Source: Citrobacter amalonaticus Y19
Lineage (GTDB): Bacteria > Pseudomonadota > Gammaproteobacteria > Enterobacterales > Enterobacteriaceae
NCBI RefSeq assembly: GCF_000981805.1
Contig: NZ_CP011132.1
Coordinates: forward strand, 4,340,001-4,404,000
Direction: 5' to 3'
Length of the DNA: 64,000 nucleotides
The position numbers and the translations under genes are program-made. Shown here piece after piece: positions 43,931-52,761 of this stretch. Every line of letters starts with the position of its first letter. The first letter of the stretch is position 1. A model generated the notes under the pieces. It was given only the letters and a program-made list of their open reading frames with translations, was not told where the DNA came from and did no database searches.

Positions 43931-45295
43931 ATGAGCCATAACGACACGATCGTCGCCCAGGCAACCCCACCGGGACGCGGTGGTGTAGGTATTCTGCGTA
44001 TCTCCGGCCTGAAGGCACGTGAGGTGGCTGAAGCCGTTCTGGGCAAGCTGCCCAAACCTCGTTACGCCGACTATCTGCCGTTTAAAGATGCCGACGGTAC
44101 TGCGCTGGACCAGGGAATCGCTCTGTGGTTTCCCGGCCCTAACTCGTTTACCGGCGAGGACGTACTGGAGTTACAGGGACACGGCGGCCCGGTCATTCTC
44201 GATTTGCTGTTAAAACGTATTCTGACGCTGCCAGGTCTGCGTATTGCCCGTCCCGGCGAGTTCTCTGAGCGCGCGTTTCTCAACGATAAGCTCGACTTAG
44301 CCCAGGCGGAGGCGATTGCCGACCTGATTGACGCCAGCTCTGAGCAGGCGGCACGCTCGGCGTTGAACTCGTTGCAGGGGGCGTTTTCCGCCCGCGTGAA
44401 CCATCTGGTGGAAGCACTCACTCACCTGCGCATCTACGTTGAAGCGGCCATCGACTTTCCGGATGAAGAGATCGACTTCCTGTCCGATGGAAAAATCGAA
44501 GCGCAGTTGAATGGCGTGATTGCCGACCTCGACGCCGTTCGTGCTGAAGCGCGTCAGGGGAGCCTGCTGCGTGAAGGGATGAAGGTGGTCATTGCCGGAC
44601 GCCCAAACGCCGGAAAATCGAGCCTCCTGAACGCGCTGGCGGGCCGTGAAGCCGCCATTGTCACCGACATCGCCGGTACCACGCGCGACGTGCTGCGTGA
44701 ACACATCCATATCGACGGCATGCCACTGCACATTATCGACACCGCCGGTCTGCGCGAAGCCAGTGACGAGGTGGAACGTATCGGTATTGAGCGTGCCTGG
44801 CAGGAAATTGAGCAGGCGGATCGCGTGCTGTTTATGGTAGATGGTACCACCACGGATGCCGTTGACCCGGCTGATATCTGGCCGGACTTCATCGCCCGCT
44901 TACCGTCAAAGCTGCCGATTACCGTGGTGCGTAACAAAGCGGATATCACCGGCGAGCCGCTGGGTATCAGCGAGGTGAGTGGTCACTCACTGGTTCGCCT
45001 TTCGGCACGCACCGGTGAAGGCGTGGACGTACTGCGCAACCATCTCAAACAGAGCATGGGTTTCGATACCAATATGGAAGGCGGCTTCCTGGCCCGCCGT
45101 CGTCACCTGCAGGCGCTGGCCGAAGCCGCTGAGCATCTCCAGCAGGGCAAGGCTCAACTGCTGGGCGCGTGGGCGGGTGAACTACTGGCTGAAGAGCTAC
45201 GTCTGGCGCAGCAAAGCTTAAGCGAGATAACCGGGGAGTTTACCTCCGACGATCTGCTGGGACGGATTTTCTCCAGCTTCTGTATTGGTAAGTAA
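43931..45295 (+). CDS. mnmE: tRNA modification GTPase MnmE
   Basis: A 454-residue GTPase that with MnmG makes cmnm5U at the wobble position of certain tRNAs. It has an N-terminal folate-binding domain (1-118), a helical domain, an inserted G domain with G1 GRPNAGKSS near 223 and G3 DTAGLRE near 270, and the C-terminal CIGK, with a catalytic-type Cys451. Its own terminator follows. Confidence 0.98.
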   Translation: MSHNDTIVAQATPPGRGGVGILRISGLKAREVAEAVLGKLPKPRYADYLPFKDADGTALDQGIALWFPGPNSFTGEDVLELQGHGGPVILDLLLKRILTLPGLRIARPGEFSERAFLNDKLDLAQAEAIADLIDASSEQAARSALNSLQGAFSARVNHLVEALTHLRIYVEAAIDFPDEEIDFLSDGKIEAQLNGVIADLDAVRAEARQGSLLREGMKVVIAGRPNAGKSSLLNALAGREAAIVTDIAGTTRDVLREHIHIDGMPLHIIDTAGLREASDEVERIGIERAWQEIEQADRVLFMVDGTTTDAVDPADIWPDFIARLPSKLPITVVRNKADITGEPLGISEVSGHSLVRLSARTGEGVDVLRNHLKQSMGFDTNMEGGFLARRRHLQALAEAAEHLQQGKAQLLGAWAGELLAEELRLAQQSLSEITGEFTSDDLLGRIFSSFCIGK

Positions 45296-45301
45296 TCCCG
45301 T

Positions 45302-45344
45302 AGCCCCGAATGACACAACGGTTAATTCGGGGCTTGATCGTTTT
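45302..45344 (+). terminator. mnmE terminator
   Basis: AGCCCCGAAT (45302-45311) pairs with ATTCGGGGCT (45325-45334); TTGATCGTTTT follows. Confidence 0.8.
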
Positions 45345-45362
45345 ATAAGAGGATCTCTTTTT

Positions 45363-46292
45363 ATGGAACATAAACGTTTACTTGACTGCACGGCGTCAGA
45401 TTTCGCATGCATGGACAAAACCGCGCTGCTGTATGCAATCCGCGCCAGCGAAGGGCGTATCCTGGTCAGTGAAACCATCGCCATTACCCAACCGCTGCTC
45501 AATAACGTCACCAATGCCGAACTTGCCGCATCGCAGGGGGCGGACATTCTGCTGATCAACATGTTCGATAGCGAAGCCCCGCTGATCCAGGGAATGCCTG
45601 CCGGTACTGCACCGGATCAGACGTTGCATGAACTGCAGCGCTTGACGGGGCGCATCATTGGCGTCAACCTGGAGGCCGTCGATCCTGAATTTGCTATTGC
45701 GCATGATGACATCTGGAAGATGAAGCCAGGCCGTGCCGCAACCGCAGAGAATGCCCGTAAACTGGTCGCGATGGGGGCGAAGATCCTGGTACTGACGGGA
45801 AACCCGAATAACGGCGTCAGTAATCAGTCTCTGGGGAAAGCTGTGAAAGCGATCCGCGAAGCCGTGGGTGACAGCGCCATTATCATCACCGGTAAAATGC
45901 ACGGCGCAGGCATCGTGCGGGAGAGCGGCAGCGCGATTATCAGCGAAAGCGACGTTGCCGCGTTTGCGGAGCAGGGCGCGGATATCGTGCTCATTCCGGC
46001 GCCGGGAACCGTGCCCGGTATGAGCCAGCAAAAGGTAGAGTCGCTGATCGCGTGTGCGCACGCGCACGGTGCGCTGGCAATGACGGCAATCGGCACCTCT
46101 CAGGAGGGCGCAGACGTCAGTACAATTCGCCAGATAGCCCTGATGAGTAAAATGGCGGGGGCGGATCTCCATCATATTGGCGATACCGGCTATATGGGAA
46201 TGGCATTACCAGAAAATATCCTGGCCTATAGCGTGGCGATTCGCGGCGTCAGACATACCTATACGCGTATCGCGCGTTCGGTAAATCGTTAA
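45363..46292 (+). CDS. TIM-barrel protein of unknown function (DUF7916-like)
   Basis: A 309-residue protein with the pattern of a (beta/alpha)8 barrel. Eight hydrophobic strands start near residues 32, 61, 97, 140, 172, 207, 238 and 268, each followed by a helix; several strands end in polar active-site-like residues (SETIA, NMFDS, TGNPNNG, GKMHGAG, IPAPGTVPG, GDTGYMG). IPAPGTVPG could be a phosphate-binding loop. Similar proteins are often annotated as haloacid dehalogenase-like hydrolases, but I see no HAD motif. I chose ATG 45363 (MEHKRLLD) because AGAGGA is upstream. It lies between mnmE and the tna operon, where K-12 has no gene. Function unknown. Confidence 0.8.
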   Translation: MEHKRLLDCTASDFACMDKTALLYAIRASEGRILVSETIAITQPLLNNVTNAELAASQGADILLINMFDSEAPLIQGMPAGTAPDQTLHELQRLTGRIIGVNLEAVDPEFAIAHDDIWKMKPGRAATAENARKLVAMGAKILVLTGNPNNGVSNQSLGKAVKAIREAVGDSAIIITGKMHGAGIVRESGSAIISESDVAAFAEQGADIVLIPAPGTVPGMSQQKVESLIACAHAHGALAMTAIGTSQEGADVSTIRQIALMSKMAGADLHHIGDTGYMGMALPENILAYSVAIRGVRHTYTRIARSVNR

Positions 46293-46352
46293 CGTGATAT
46301 TGTTATTACGATTTTATTGAATGATCCTTAATTAATTCAATTTAAATTTAAC

Positions 46353-46368
46353 TGTGATTTTTATCACA
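46353..46368. promoter_or_regulatory. CRP site of tna operon
   Basis: TGTGA-TTTTTA-TCACA is a perfect CRP palindrome, with further symmetry AAC/GTT outside. Its centre is about 58 bases upstream of the start expected from a -10 like CATAAT (46406-46411), a class I position, explaining catabolite repression of tna. Confidence 0.9.
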
Positions 46369-46443
46369 GTTAAATTATTCTCTCATAGACAAATATTTTC
46401 ATTACCATAATGTAGCATGGTGTCTAAAGAGGATAACTCAATC

Positions 46444-46518
46444 ATGATTATCTTAAATTCATACATCACTTCAAAATGGTTTAATATTGACAATAAAATT
46501 GTCAATCATCATCCTTAA
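46444..46518 (+). CDS. tnaC: Tryptophanase leader peptide TnaC
   Basis: A 24-residue regulatory peptide. It retains all key residues known from E. coli TnaC: Trp12, Asp16, Ile19 and Pro24, the last codon before the UAA stop. With tryptophan bound in the ribosome, release factor 2 cannot act at the stop, and the stalled ribosome blocks Rho at the spacer. Differences from K-12 are near the N-terminus and at residues 21 and 23. Confidence 0.95.
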   Translation: MIILNSYITSKWFNIDNKIVNHHP

Positions 46519-46761
46519 TTCTCCCTGCCCTTATTTTGCCATAGCATAGACTACTTGTAGTCTGTTCATTTGGCACATCTCAAACATAGCTCAATTCCTC
46601 ATTGTGGTTGCATATCGCAACGCCACGTATGCCTGTTCGTTTTTTAAAACGAAAAGACAGTCATGGTCAAAATAAATGTGGGATGAACTATGTCGGGTAT
46701 ATATATGCCTGCGTGTGGACGTATTGCGTCTATACCGTCAAATAAATTAAAGGATTATGTC
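46519..46761 (+). promoter_or_regulatory. tnaC-tnaA spacer with Rho loading region
   Basis: A 243-base leader. Just after the TnaC stop come pyrimidine-rich CTCCCTGCCC and CCATAG segments suitable for Rho loading (rut/boxA). The final 72 bases are open in frame with tnaA from an ATG at 46690. AAAGGA precedes the true tnaA start. Confidence 0.65.
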
Positions 46762-48177
46762 ATGGATAACTTTAAACATTTACCAGAACCCTTCCGTATT
46801 CGTGTTATTGAACCGGTAAAACGTACAACCAGAGATCATCGGGATAACGCAATCATTAAATCAGGGATGAACCCTTTTCTGCTGGATAGTGAAGACGTCT
46901 TCATTGACCTGCTGACCGACAGTGGTACTGGCGCAGTAACACAGAACATGCAAGCTGCCATGCTGCGTGGAGATGAAGCTTATAGCGGCAGCCGCAGTTA
47001 TTATGCGTTATCTGAAGCAGTAAATAATATCTTCGGCTATCAATATACCATTCCAACGCACCAGGGCCGCGGTGCAGAACAAATTTATATTCCCGTTCTA
47101 ATCAAAAAGCGTGAACAGGAAAAAGGGTTAGACAGAAGTAAGATGGCGGTTTTCTCCAACTACTTCTTCGATACCACCCAGGGACACAGCCAAATCAACG
47201 GTTGTGCCGTGCGTAACGTGTATATCAAAGAGGCATTTGATACCGGTGTTCGTTACGACTTTAAGGGAAATTTTGATCTCGACGGATTAGAGCGCGGCAT
47301 TCAGGAAGTCGGCGCAAACAACGTACCGTATATTGTCGCGACCATTACAAGTAACTCTGCAGGTGGGCAACCGGTTTCATTAGCCAACCTGAAGGCCATG
47401 TATCACATCGCCAAAAAATATGACATTCCGGTGGTAATGGACTCCGCACGTTTTGCCGAGAATGCTTATTTTATCCAGAAACGCGAAGCAGAATATCGGG
47501 ACTGGAGCATCGAAGAAATTACCCGCGAGACCTACAAATATGCCGATATGCTGGCAATGTCCGCGAAAAAAGATGCGATGGTGCCAATGGGCGGTTTACT
47601 GTGCGTGAAAGACGACAGCTATTTTGACGTCTATACCGAGTGCCGAACCCTGTGCGTCGTCCAGGAAGGCTTCCCGACTTACGGTGGTCTGGAAGGTGGG
47701 GCAATGGAGCGCCTTGCGGTGGGTCTGGTGGATGGCATGAACCAGGACTGGCTGGCCTATCGTATTACGCAGGTGCAATACTTAGTTGATGGCCTTGAAG
47801 CGATTGGCGTCACTTGCCAACAGGCTGGTGGCCATGCGGCATTTGTGGATGCGGGTAAATTATTACCGCACATTCCGGCAGAGCAGTTCCCGGCTCAGGC
47901 TCTCGCCTGCGAACTTTATAGAGTAGCCGGCATCCGGGCCGTTGAGATCGGGTCATTCTTATTAGGCAGAGATCCTAAAACCGGTAAGCAACTGCCTTGT
48001 CCGGCTGAACTCCTGCGTTTAACCATCCCAAGGGCGACATATACCCAATCTCATATGGACTTCATTATCGAAGCCTTTGAGCATGTCAAAGAAAATGCAG
48101 TAAATATTAAAGGGCTAACCTTTACCTACGAGCCTAAAGTATTACGTCACTTCACCGCTAAACTGAAAGAAGTTTAA
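46762..48177 (+). CDS. tnaA: Tryptophanase
   Basis: A 471-residue pyridoxal-phosphate enzyme splitting tryptophan into indole, pyruvate and ammonia. The PLP lysine is in MSAKKDAMVPMGG near residue 270; other conserved pieces are TDSGTGAVT, PTHQGRGAEQ and TSNSAGGQPVS. It resembles E. coli TnaA closely and is not a tyrosine phenol-lyase, which would lack this start and these blocks. I chose ATG 46762 (MDNFKHLPEP). An in-frame upstream ATG at 46690 would add 24 residues, but they have no counterpart. Controlled by TnaC and CRP. Confidence 0.97.
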   Translation: MDNFKHLPEPFRIRVIEPVKRTTRDHRDNAIIKSGMNPFLLDSEDVFIDLLTDSGTGAVTQNMQAAMLRGDEAYSGSRSYYALSEAVNNIFGYQYTIPTHQGRGAEQIYIPVLIKKREQEKGLDRSKMAVFSNYFFDTTQGHSQINGCAVRNVYIKEAFDTGVRYDFKGNFDLDGLERGIQEVGANNVPYIVATITSNSAGGQPVSLANLKAMYHIAKKYDIPVVMDSARFAENAYFIQKREAEYRDWSIEEITRETYKYADMLAMSAKKDAMVPMGGLLCVKDDSYFDVYTECRTLCVVQEGFPTYGGLEGGAMERLAVGLVDGMNQDWLAYRITQVQYLVDGLEAIGVTCQQAGGHAAFVDAGKLLPHIPAEQFPAQALACELYRVAGIRAVEIGSFLLGRDPKTGKQLPCPAELLRLTIPRATYTQSHMDFIIEAFEHVKENAVNIKGLTFTYEPKVLRHFTAKLKEV

Positions 48178-48190
48178 TTATAAATATCAT

Positions 48191-48216
48191 GGGTGGTTAT
48201 ATGATAATAACCACCC
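48191..48216 (+). repeat. Hairpin between tnaA and tnaB
   Basis: GGGTGGTTAT (48191-48200) pairs with ATAACCACCC (48207-48216) around a six-base loop. There is no U-run, so it more likely limits tnaB expression or protects tnaA mRNA than terminates it fully. Confidence 0.7.
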
Positions 48217-48290
48217 CAGCGATAAATCCACTTCCTTTACATTGTTGCACAATTAAAATGTTATAGGCTCACTATAATTAATGAGGCATC

Positions 48291-49541
48291 ATGGAAGAAA
48301 ATTCGAATGCTAAACACTCCTCCTTTTGGGGGATTATGGTCATAGCCGGTACGGTAATTGGCGGGGGGATGTTTGCTCTACCTGTTGATTTGTCCGGTGC
48401 ATGGTTTTTCTGGGGGGCGTTTATCTTAATAATCGCCTGGTTTTCAATGTTGCATTCTGGACTGTTATTATTAGAGGCAAATTTAAATTACCCCGTCGGA
48501 TCCAGTTTCAATACCATCACTAAAGATCTTATTGGTAACAAATGGAACATTGTGAGTGGATTTACGGTCGCTTTTGTTCTCTACATTCTCACTTACGCCT
48601 ATATTTCTGCAAATGGTGCCATCATTAGCGAAACGATCTCAATGAATATGGGGTATCGCGTTAACCCCAGGATTGTCGGAATCTGCACCGCTATTTTTGT
48701 CGCCAGCGTGCTGTGGATCAGTTCACTGGCAGCCAGTCGAATTACCTCCCTGTTCCTGGGGATTAAAATCATCTCTTTCATTATCGTTTTTGGATCGTTT
48801 TTCTTCCAGGTCGATTTTTCTATATTGCGGGATACCGTAGGCCAGGCTCAAAACGGTGCGTCCTACTTCCCCTATATTTTTATGGCGCTACCGGTATGCC
48901 TGGCATCATTTGGCTTTCACGGAAACATTCCCAGCCTGATCATCTGCTATGGCAAGAGAAAGGATAAATTAATAAAAAGCATTGTCTTTGGTTCACTGCT
49001 GGCGTTGGTGATTTATCTGTTCTGGCTGTATTGCACCATGGGTAACATTTCGCGGGAAAGTTTCAGTGAAATCATCGCCTCAGGCGGTAATGTTGATTCA
49101 TTAGTAAAATCATTCCTCGGTACCAGACAAAGCGGAATGATCGAATTTTGTCTGCTGGTTTTTTCAAACCTGGCTGTTGCCAGTTCCTTTTTTGGCGTAA
49201 CCCTGGGGCTATTTGACTATCTTGCGGATCTGTTCAAATTCGACAACTCATCGGTGGGGCGTTTTAAAACCGTCCTGTTAACCTTCCTGCCTCCGGCGCT
49301 TTTATACTTAATCTTCCCGAACGGTTTTATCTATGGCATCGGTGGCGCAGGACTGTGCGCAACAATATGGGCCGTGATTATCCCTGCAGTACTGGCTCTG
49401 AAAGCCCGGAAGAAATTCCCCAATAAAATGTTTACCGTCTGGGGCGGCGTCATCATTCCGGCCATCGTGATCCTGTTCGGCGTAGCGGTCATTGTTTGCT
49501 GGTTCGGCAACGTCTTCAACCTGTTACCCCGATTCAGTTAG
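48291..49541 (+). CDS. tnaB: Low-affinity tryptophan permease
   Basis: A 416-residue proton-coupled tryptophan transporter of the aromatic amino acid permease (ArAAP) family with eleven hydrophobic helices. Characteristic is GTVIGGGMFALP near residue 18. It matches E. coli TnaB (one residue longer). It supplies tryptophan to tryptophanase. ATGAGG precedes the ATG at 48291. Confidence 0.96.
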   Translation: MEENSNAKHSSFWGIMVIAGTVIGGGMFALPVDLSGAWFFWGAFILIIAWFSMLHSGLLLLEANLNYPVGSSFNTITKDLIGNKWNIVSGFTVAFVLYILTYAYISANGAIISETISMNMGYRVNPRIVGICTAIFVASVLWISSLAASRITSLFLGIKIISFIIVFGSFFFQVDFSILRDTVGQAQNGASYFPYIFMALPVCLASFGFHGNIPSLIICYGKRKDKLIKSIVFGSLLALVIYLFWLYCTMGNISRESFSEIIASGGNVDSLVKSFLGTRQSGMIEFCLLVFSNLAVASSFFGVTLGLFDYLADLFKFDNSSVGRFKTVLLTFLPPALLYLIFPNGFIYGIGGAGLCATIWAVIIPAVLALKARKKFPNKMFTVWGGVIIPAIVILFGVAVIVCWFGNVFNLLPRFS

Positions 49542-49840
49542 GTTGCTGTCTCACCTGACTGACATGCCGCCTCGCTCAGGGCGGCATCTCCCTGTTGATG
49601 GCCGCGCAGCCTGCTGGCCCCCCTCCCACACGACCGTCATCGCTATAACCCGATAACAGCGACCACCAAGTCCCTGCATAGCGACCTGCCCTGACGCAAA
49701 AACCGCCAATATGCGCCAGGAAATGTAAATGCGCGTAAGGGAGGCTGATTCAGTCGCACTTTTTGGCGATTTACTCTGTCTATAAACTGAGTAAATGTTA
49801 CCCTTGATATTATCAACGACCATTAATCATGGAGAGAAAA
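49542..49840. other. tnaB-yieE intergenic region
   Basis: Just under 300 bases without a convincing gene. A hairpin ATGCCGCC/GGCGGCAT (49564-49587) near the tnaB stop has no U-run. K-12 carries mdtL and yidZ between tnaB and yieE; I see no remnant of either. The region before yieE is AT-rich and presumably holds its promoter. Confidence 0.6.
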
Positions 49841-50590
49841 ATGGCGACCCATTTTGCCAGAGGGATCCTGACGGAGGGACACCTGATTTCGATGCGCCTT
49901 CCGTCATCCTGCCATCATGAAGCACGAAGACTACCAACACATCGCCAGACCCGTTTTCTGGCATCCCGAGGGCTTCTTGCCGAGCTGATGTTCATGCTGT
50001 ATGGCACGCTCGAGTTACCGGAAATCGTATACAAAGCCAAAGGAAAACCGGCGTTTCGCGATAAAAATTTGCCCAGTTTTTCCATCGCCTATGCCGGCAA
50101 TATGGTCGGCGTGACGCTGACAACCGAAGGGGAATGTGGACTGGATATGGAACTCCAGCGCGCTACCCGAGGGTTTATCAGCCCCCATTCTGTCGAGGTC
50201 CCGGCCTTTTCCAGCATCGAAAGTCTGTGGATCAGCAAGCAAAACGATCCGGACGAAGCGCGTGCACAGATGGTTACTTTACGTCAGAGCGTCCTGAAAC
50301 TGATGGGGGACGTCCGTAATGACGATCCGCGTGAACTACAGCTACTGCCGGGGGCCGGGCGTCTGAAATGTGCGCATGTTGCCCAGATTGAAGCCATCTG
50401 CGATGCCGAAGACCTGCTGGTGTGGTCGGTTGCGGTTACGCCAGCCATTGATAAACTTCAGCTTTGGGAGTTTGATGGTAAGCAGGGCTGGAAAAGCCTG
50501 TCTGATATCCAGACCCGCGCGAATGCGCCAACGGGTCGTCTGATGCGATTCGCGCAATTATCTGCCGCCACGTCTTATACGCATAACTGA
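49841..50590 (+). CDS. yieE: YieE, putative 4'-phosphopantetheinyl transferase
   Basis: A 249-residue protein of the 4'-phosphopantetheinyl transferase superfamily, similar to E. coli YieE. KGKPAFRDKNLPSFSIAYAGNMVGV near residues 68-92 and GECGLDMELQ near 97 match the Sfp-type fold with its metal-binding Asp-x-Glu. The later WxxKEA motif seems altered to LWISKQND. The carrier protein target is unknown. I chose ATG 49841 because GGAGAG precedes it; an ATG four codons earlier overlaps that site. Confidence 0.85.
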   Translation: MATHFARGILTEGHLISMRLPSSCHHEARRLPTHRQTRFLASRGLLAELMFMLYGTLELPEIVYKAKGKPAFRDKNLPSFSIAYAGNMVGVTLTTEGECGLDMELQRATRGFISPHSVEVPAFSSIESLWISKQNDPDEARAQMVTLRQSVLKLMGDVRNDDPRELQLLPGAGRLKCAHVAQIEAICDAEDLLVWSVAVTPAIDKLQLWEFDGKQGWKSLSDIQTRANAPTGRLMRFAQLSAATSYTHN

Positions 50591-50600
50591 TGGAGTTACC

Positions 50601-51167
50601 ATGTCTGAAACGTTGAATGTTGTTACGTTACTGGGAAGCCTGCGCAAAGGTTCGTTTAACGGTATGGTTGCCCATACGCTGCCGAAAATCGCCCCGGCGG
50701 GTATGGAAGTGAGTGCGTTACCGTCTATCGGTGATATCCCGCTATACGATGCCGATGTGCAACAGGAAGAAGGTTTTCCGGCAAGCGTCGAAGCGCTGGC
50801 TGACCAAATTCGCAAAGCCGACGGCGTGGTTATCGTTACGCCGGAATATAACTACTCTGTACCGGGTGGCCTGAAGAACGCTATCGACTGGCTGTCACGC
50901 CTGCCCGATCAGCCGCTTTCTGGTAAACCAGTGCTTATCCAGACCAGTTCGATGGGGGCAATTGGCGGTGCACGCTGCCAGTATCATCTGCGCCAGATCC
51001 TGGTCTTCCTGGATGCGATGGTGATGAACAAGCCGGAATTTATGGGCGGTGTGATTCAGAACAAAGTCGACCCACAGACGGGTGAAGTGATCGATCAGAG
51101 TACACTGGACCATCTGACTGGCCAGCTCACTGCATTTGGCGACTATATCCAGCGGGTTAAAGCCTGA
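50601..51167 (+). CDS. chrR: NAD(P)H-dependent FMN quinone/chromate reductase
   Basis: A 188-residue flavodoxin-like reductase (ChrR/YieF). FMN-binding LGSLRKGSFN lies at residues 11-20 and TPEYNYSVPGGLKNAIDWLSR near 78-98. It reduces quinones and incidentally chromate, protecting against oxidative stress. It follows yieE by ten bases, probably co-transcribed. Confidence 0.95.
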   Translation: MSETLNVVTLLGSLRKGSFNGMVAHTLPKIAPAGMEVSALPSIGDIPLYDADVQQEEGFPASVEALADQIRKADGVVIVTPEYNYSVPGGLKNAIDWLSRLPDQPLSGKPVLIQTSSMGAIGGARCQYHLRQILVFLDAMVMNKPEFMGGVIQNKVDPQTGEVIDQSTLDHLTGQLTAFGDYIQRVKA

Positions 51168-51173
51168 TAAAAA

Positions 51174-51242
51174 GCCCGGTGGCGCTTGCGCTTACCGGGC
51201 CTACACGCTTCTGTAGGTCAGGTAAGCGAAGCGCCACCTGAC
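51174..51242. repeat. BIME (two REP units) between chrR and adeP
   Basis: Inverted REP units GCCCGGTGGCG...TTACCGGGC (51174-51200) and GTCAGGTAAGCG...CCACCTGAC (51217-51242) between convergent genes. Confidence 0.87.
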
Positions 51243-51257
51243 ACCACAAACCGCACC

Positions 51258-52595
51258 TTAGTGCGCGTCGATAAACACAATCTTCAGCACAAACAGCAGC
51301 GCCACAACCACCACGCACGGGCTCAGATCACGCAAACGACCGGTACCGATCTTCATCACGCAGTAAGAGATAAAGCCCAGTGCGATCCCTTCGGTAATCG
51401 AGAAGCTGAATGGCATCATCACGGCAGTGATAAACGCCGGCACGGATTCGGTGAGATCTTCCCACTTCACGCGCGCCAGGCTGGAGGTCATTAACACGCC
51501 GACGTAGATCAGCGCACCCGCAGCCGCATAGCCCGGCACCATCCCCGCCAGCGGCGACAGGAAGATAACTAACAGGAACAACAGACCCACAACCACAGCA
51601 GTCAGGCCAGTGCGCCCACCGACGGAAACACCGGAAGAGGACTCGATATAAGCGGTAACGGAAGAAGTACCAATAAATGCTCCGGTCACAGAAGAGACGC
51701 TATCGACAAACAGTGCCTGTTTCATGCGCGGGAATTTCCCTTTCTCATCCGCCAGACCGGCTTTATCCGTCACGCCGATCAGTGTTCCGGAGGAGTCAAA
51801 CAGGTTAACCAGCATGAAGGAGAAAATCACCCCGGCCAGACCGATGTTAAACGAGCCCGCCAGATCGACATGCCCAATCACCGACGTGACACTCGGCGGC
51901 GCAGAGACAATACCGTTATAGTGCACATCACCCAGCATCCAGCCCAACAGCGTGGTGACGATGATGGACACCAGCACGGCGGCGTGAATGTTACGTGACG
52001 CCAGGATAGCGATGATGAAGAAACCGAGTACGCCCAGCAGGACGCTGTGGGAGGTCAGATTACCGATGCTGACCAGCGTTTCAGGGTTCGCGACAATCAC
52101 GCCCGCGTTTTTCAGACCCATCATGCCGATGAATAAACCGATACCACTGGTGATCCCCACGCGCAGACTGACCGGGATATTGGCAATCATCCAGTAACGC
52201 ACGCGGAAGATAGTCAGCAGCAGCAGACCGACGGCACCCCAGAAAATCGCCCCCATACCGACCTGCCACGACAGGCCCATCGCGCCGACCACAACGAAGG
52301 CAAAGAACGCATTCAGCCCCATCGCAGGCGCCAGCGCTACCGGCAGGTTAGCAAACAGCCCCATCAGAATGCTGCCAAACGCAGCAATCAGGCAGGTGGT
52401 CACGAAGACGGCGCTGGTATCCATGCCAGCAACGCCCAGAATTTGCGGGTTAACAAAAACGATGTAAACCATCGTCAGGAAGGTGGTAAAACCGGCTATC
52501 ACTTCGGTTCGTGCCGTTGTGCCATGCTCGCGCAGTTTAAACACGCGTTCCAGCATCCCCTGACCAGACGTCTGGGTTGTGTGTTGTTGACTCAT
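51258..52595 (-). CDS. adeP: Adenine permease AdeP
   Basis: A 445-residue proton symporter for adenine of the AzgA-like NCS2 family, same length as E. coli AdeP (YieG). Conserved pieces are APAMGLNAFFAF near 87, LFDSSGTLIGVTDKAGL near 258 and GTSSVTAYIESSSGVSVGGRTGLTA (in part) near 301. I chose ATG 52595 (MSQQHTTQ). Together with ade at the left edge it could feed adenine to salvage. Confidence 0.95.
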   Translation of the reverse strand: MSQQHTTQTSGQGMLERVFKLREHGTTARTEVIAGFTTFLTMVYIVFVNPQILGVAGMDTSAVFVTTCLIAAFGSILMGLFANLPVALAPAMGLNAFFAFVVVGAMGLSWQVGMGAIFWGAVGLLLLTIFRVRYWMIANIPVSLRVGITSGIGLFIGMMGLKNAGVIVANPETLVSIGNLTSHSVLLGVLGFFIIAILASRNIHAAVLVSIIVTTLLGWMLGDVHYNGIVSAPPSVTSVIGHVDLAGSFNIGLAGVIFSFMLVNLFDSSGTLIGVTDKAGLADEKGKFPRMKQALFVDSVSSVTGAFIGTSSVTAYIESSSGVSVGGRTGLTAVVVGLLFLLVIFLSPLAGMVPGYAAAGALIYVGVLMTSSLARVKWEDLTESVPAFITAVMMPFSFSITEGIALGFISYCVMKIGTGRLRDLSPCVVVVALLFVLKIVFIDAH

Positions 52596-52761
52596 TATCA
52601 ATTTCCAAACAAGGAGGGAAAATTCGTCGCTATCCTATACCAAAATGCGACAATAGGGGGTGATTGTGAGATGTTTTTTTCATTGCATTTGCTTATACGG
52701 CAACGATTGCGTTGCACAATCAGGCAGTACGTAAACGTTAAACTAGTGAAAAGGGAAAGGC

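Noticed and set aside
46690..48177. Tryptophanase-like gene read as tyrosine phenol-lyase
   Set aside because: Citrobacter is known for tyrosine phenol-lyase, but the protein begins NFKHLPEPFRIRVIEPVKR and is preceded by a TnaC peptide, so it is tryptophanase.
49551..49823. 90-codon open frame on the minus strand after tnaB
   Set aside because: Odd composition, no ribosome site, no familiar motifs; regarded as chance.
52729..52744. Possible PurR box between adeP and yieH
   Set aside because: The core AAACGTT fits, but several consensus bases do not, and it lies nearer to yieH than to adeP. Not listed as a feature.
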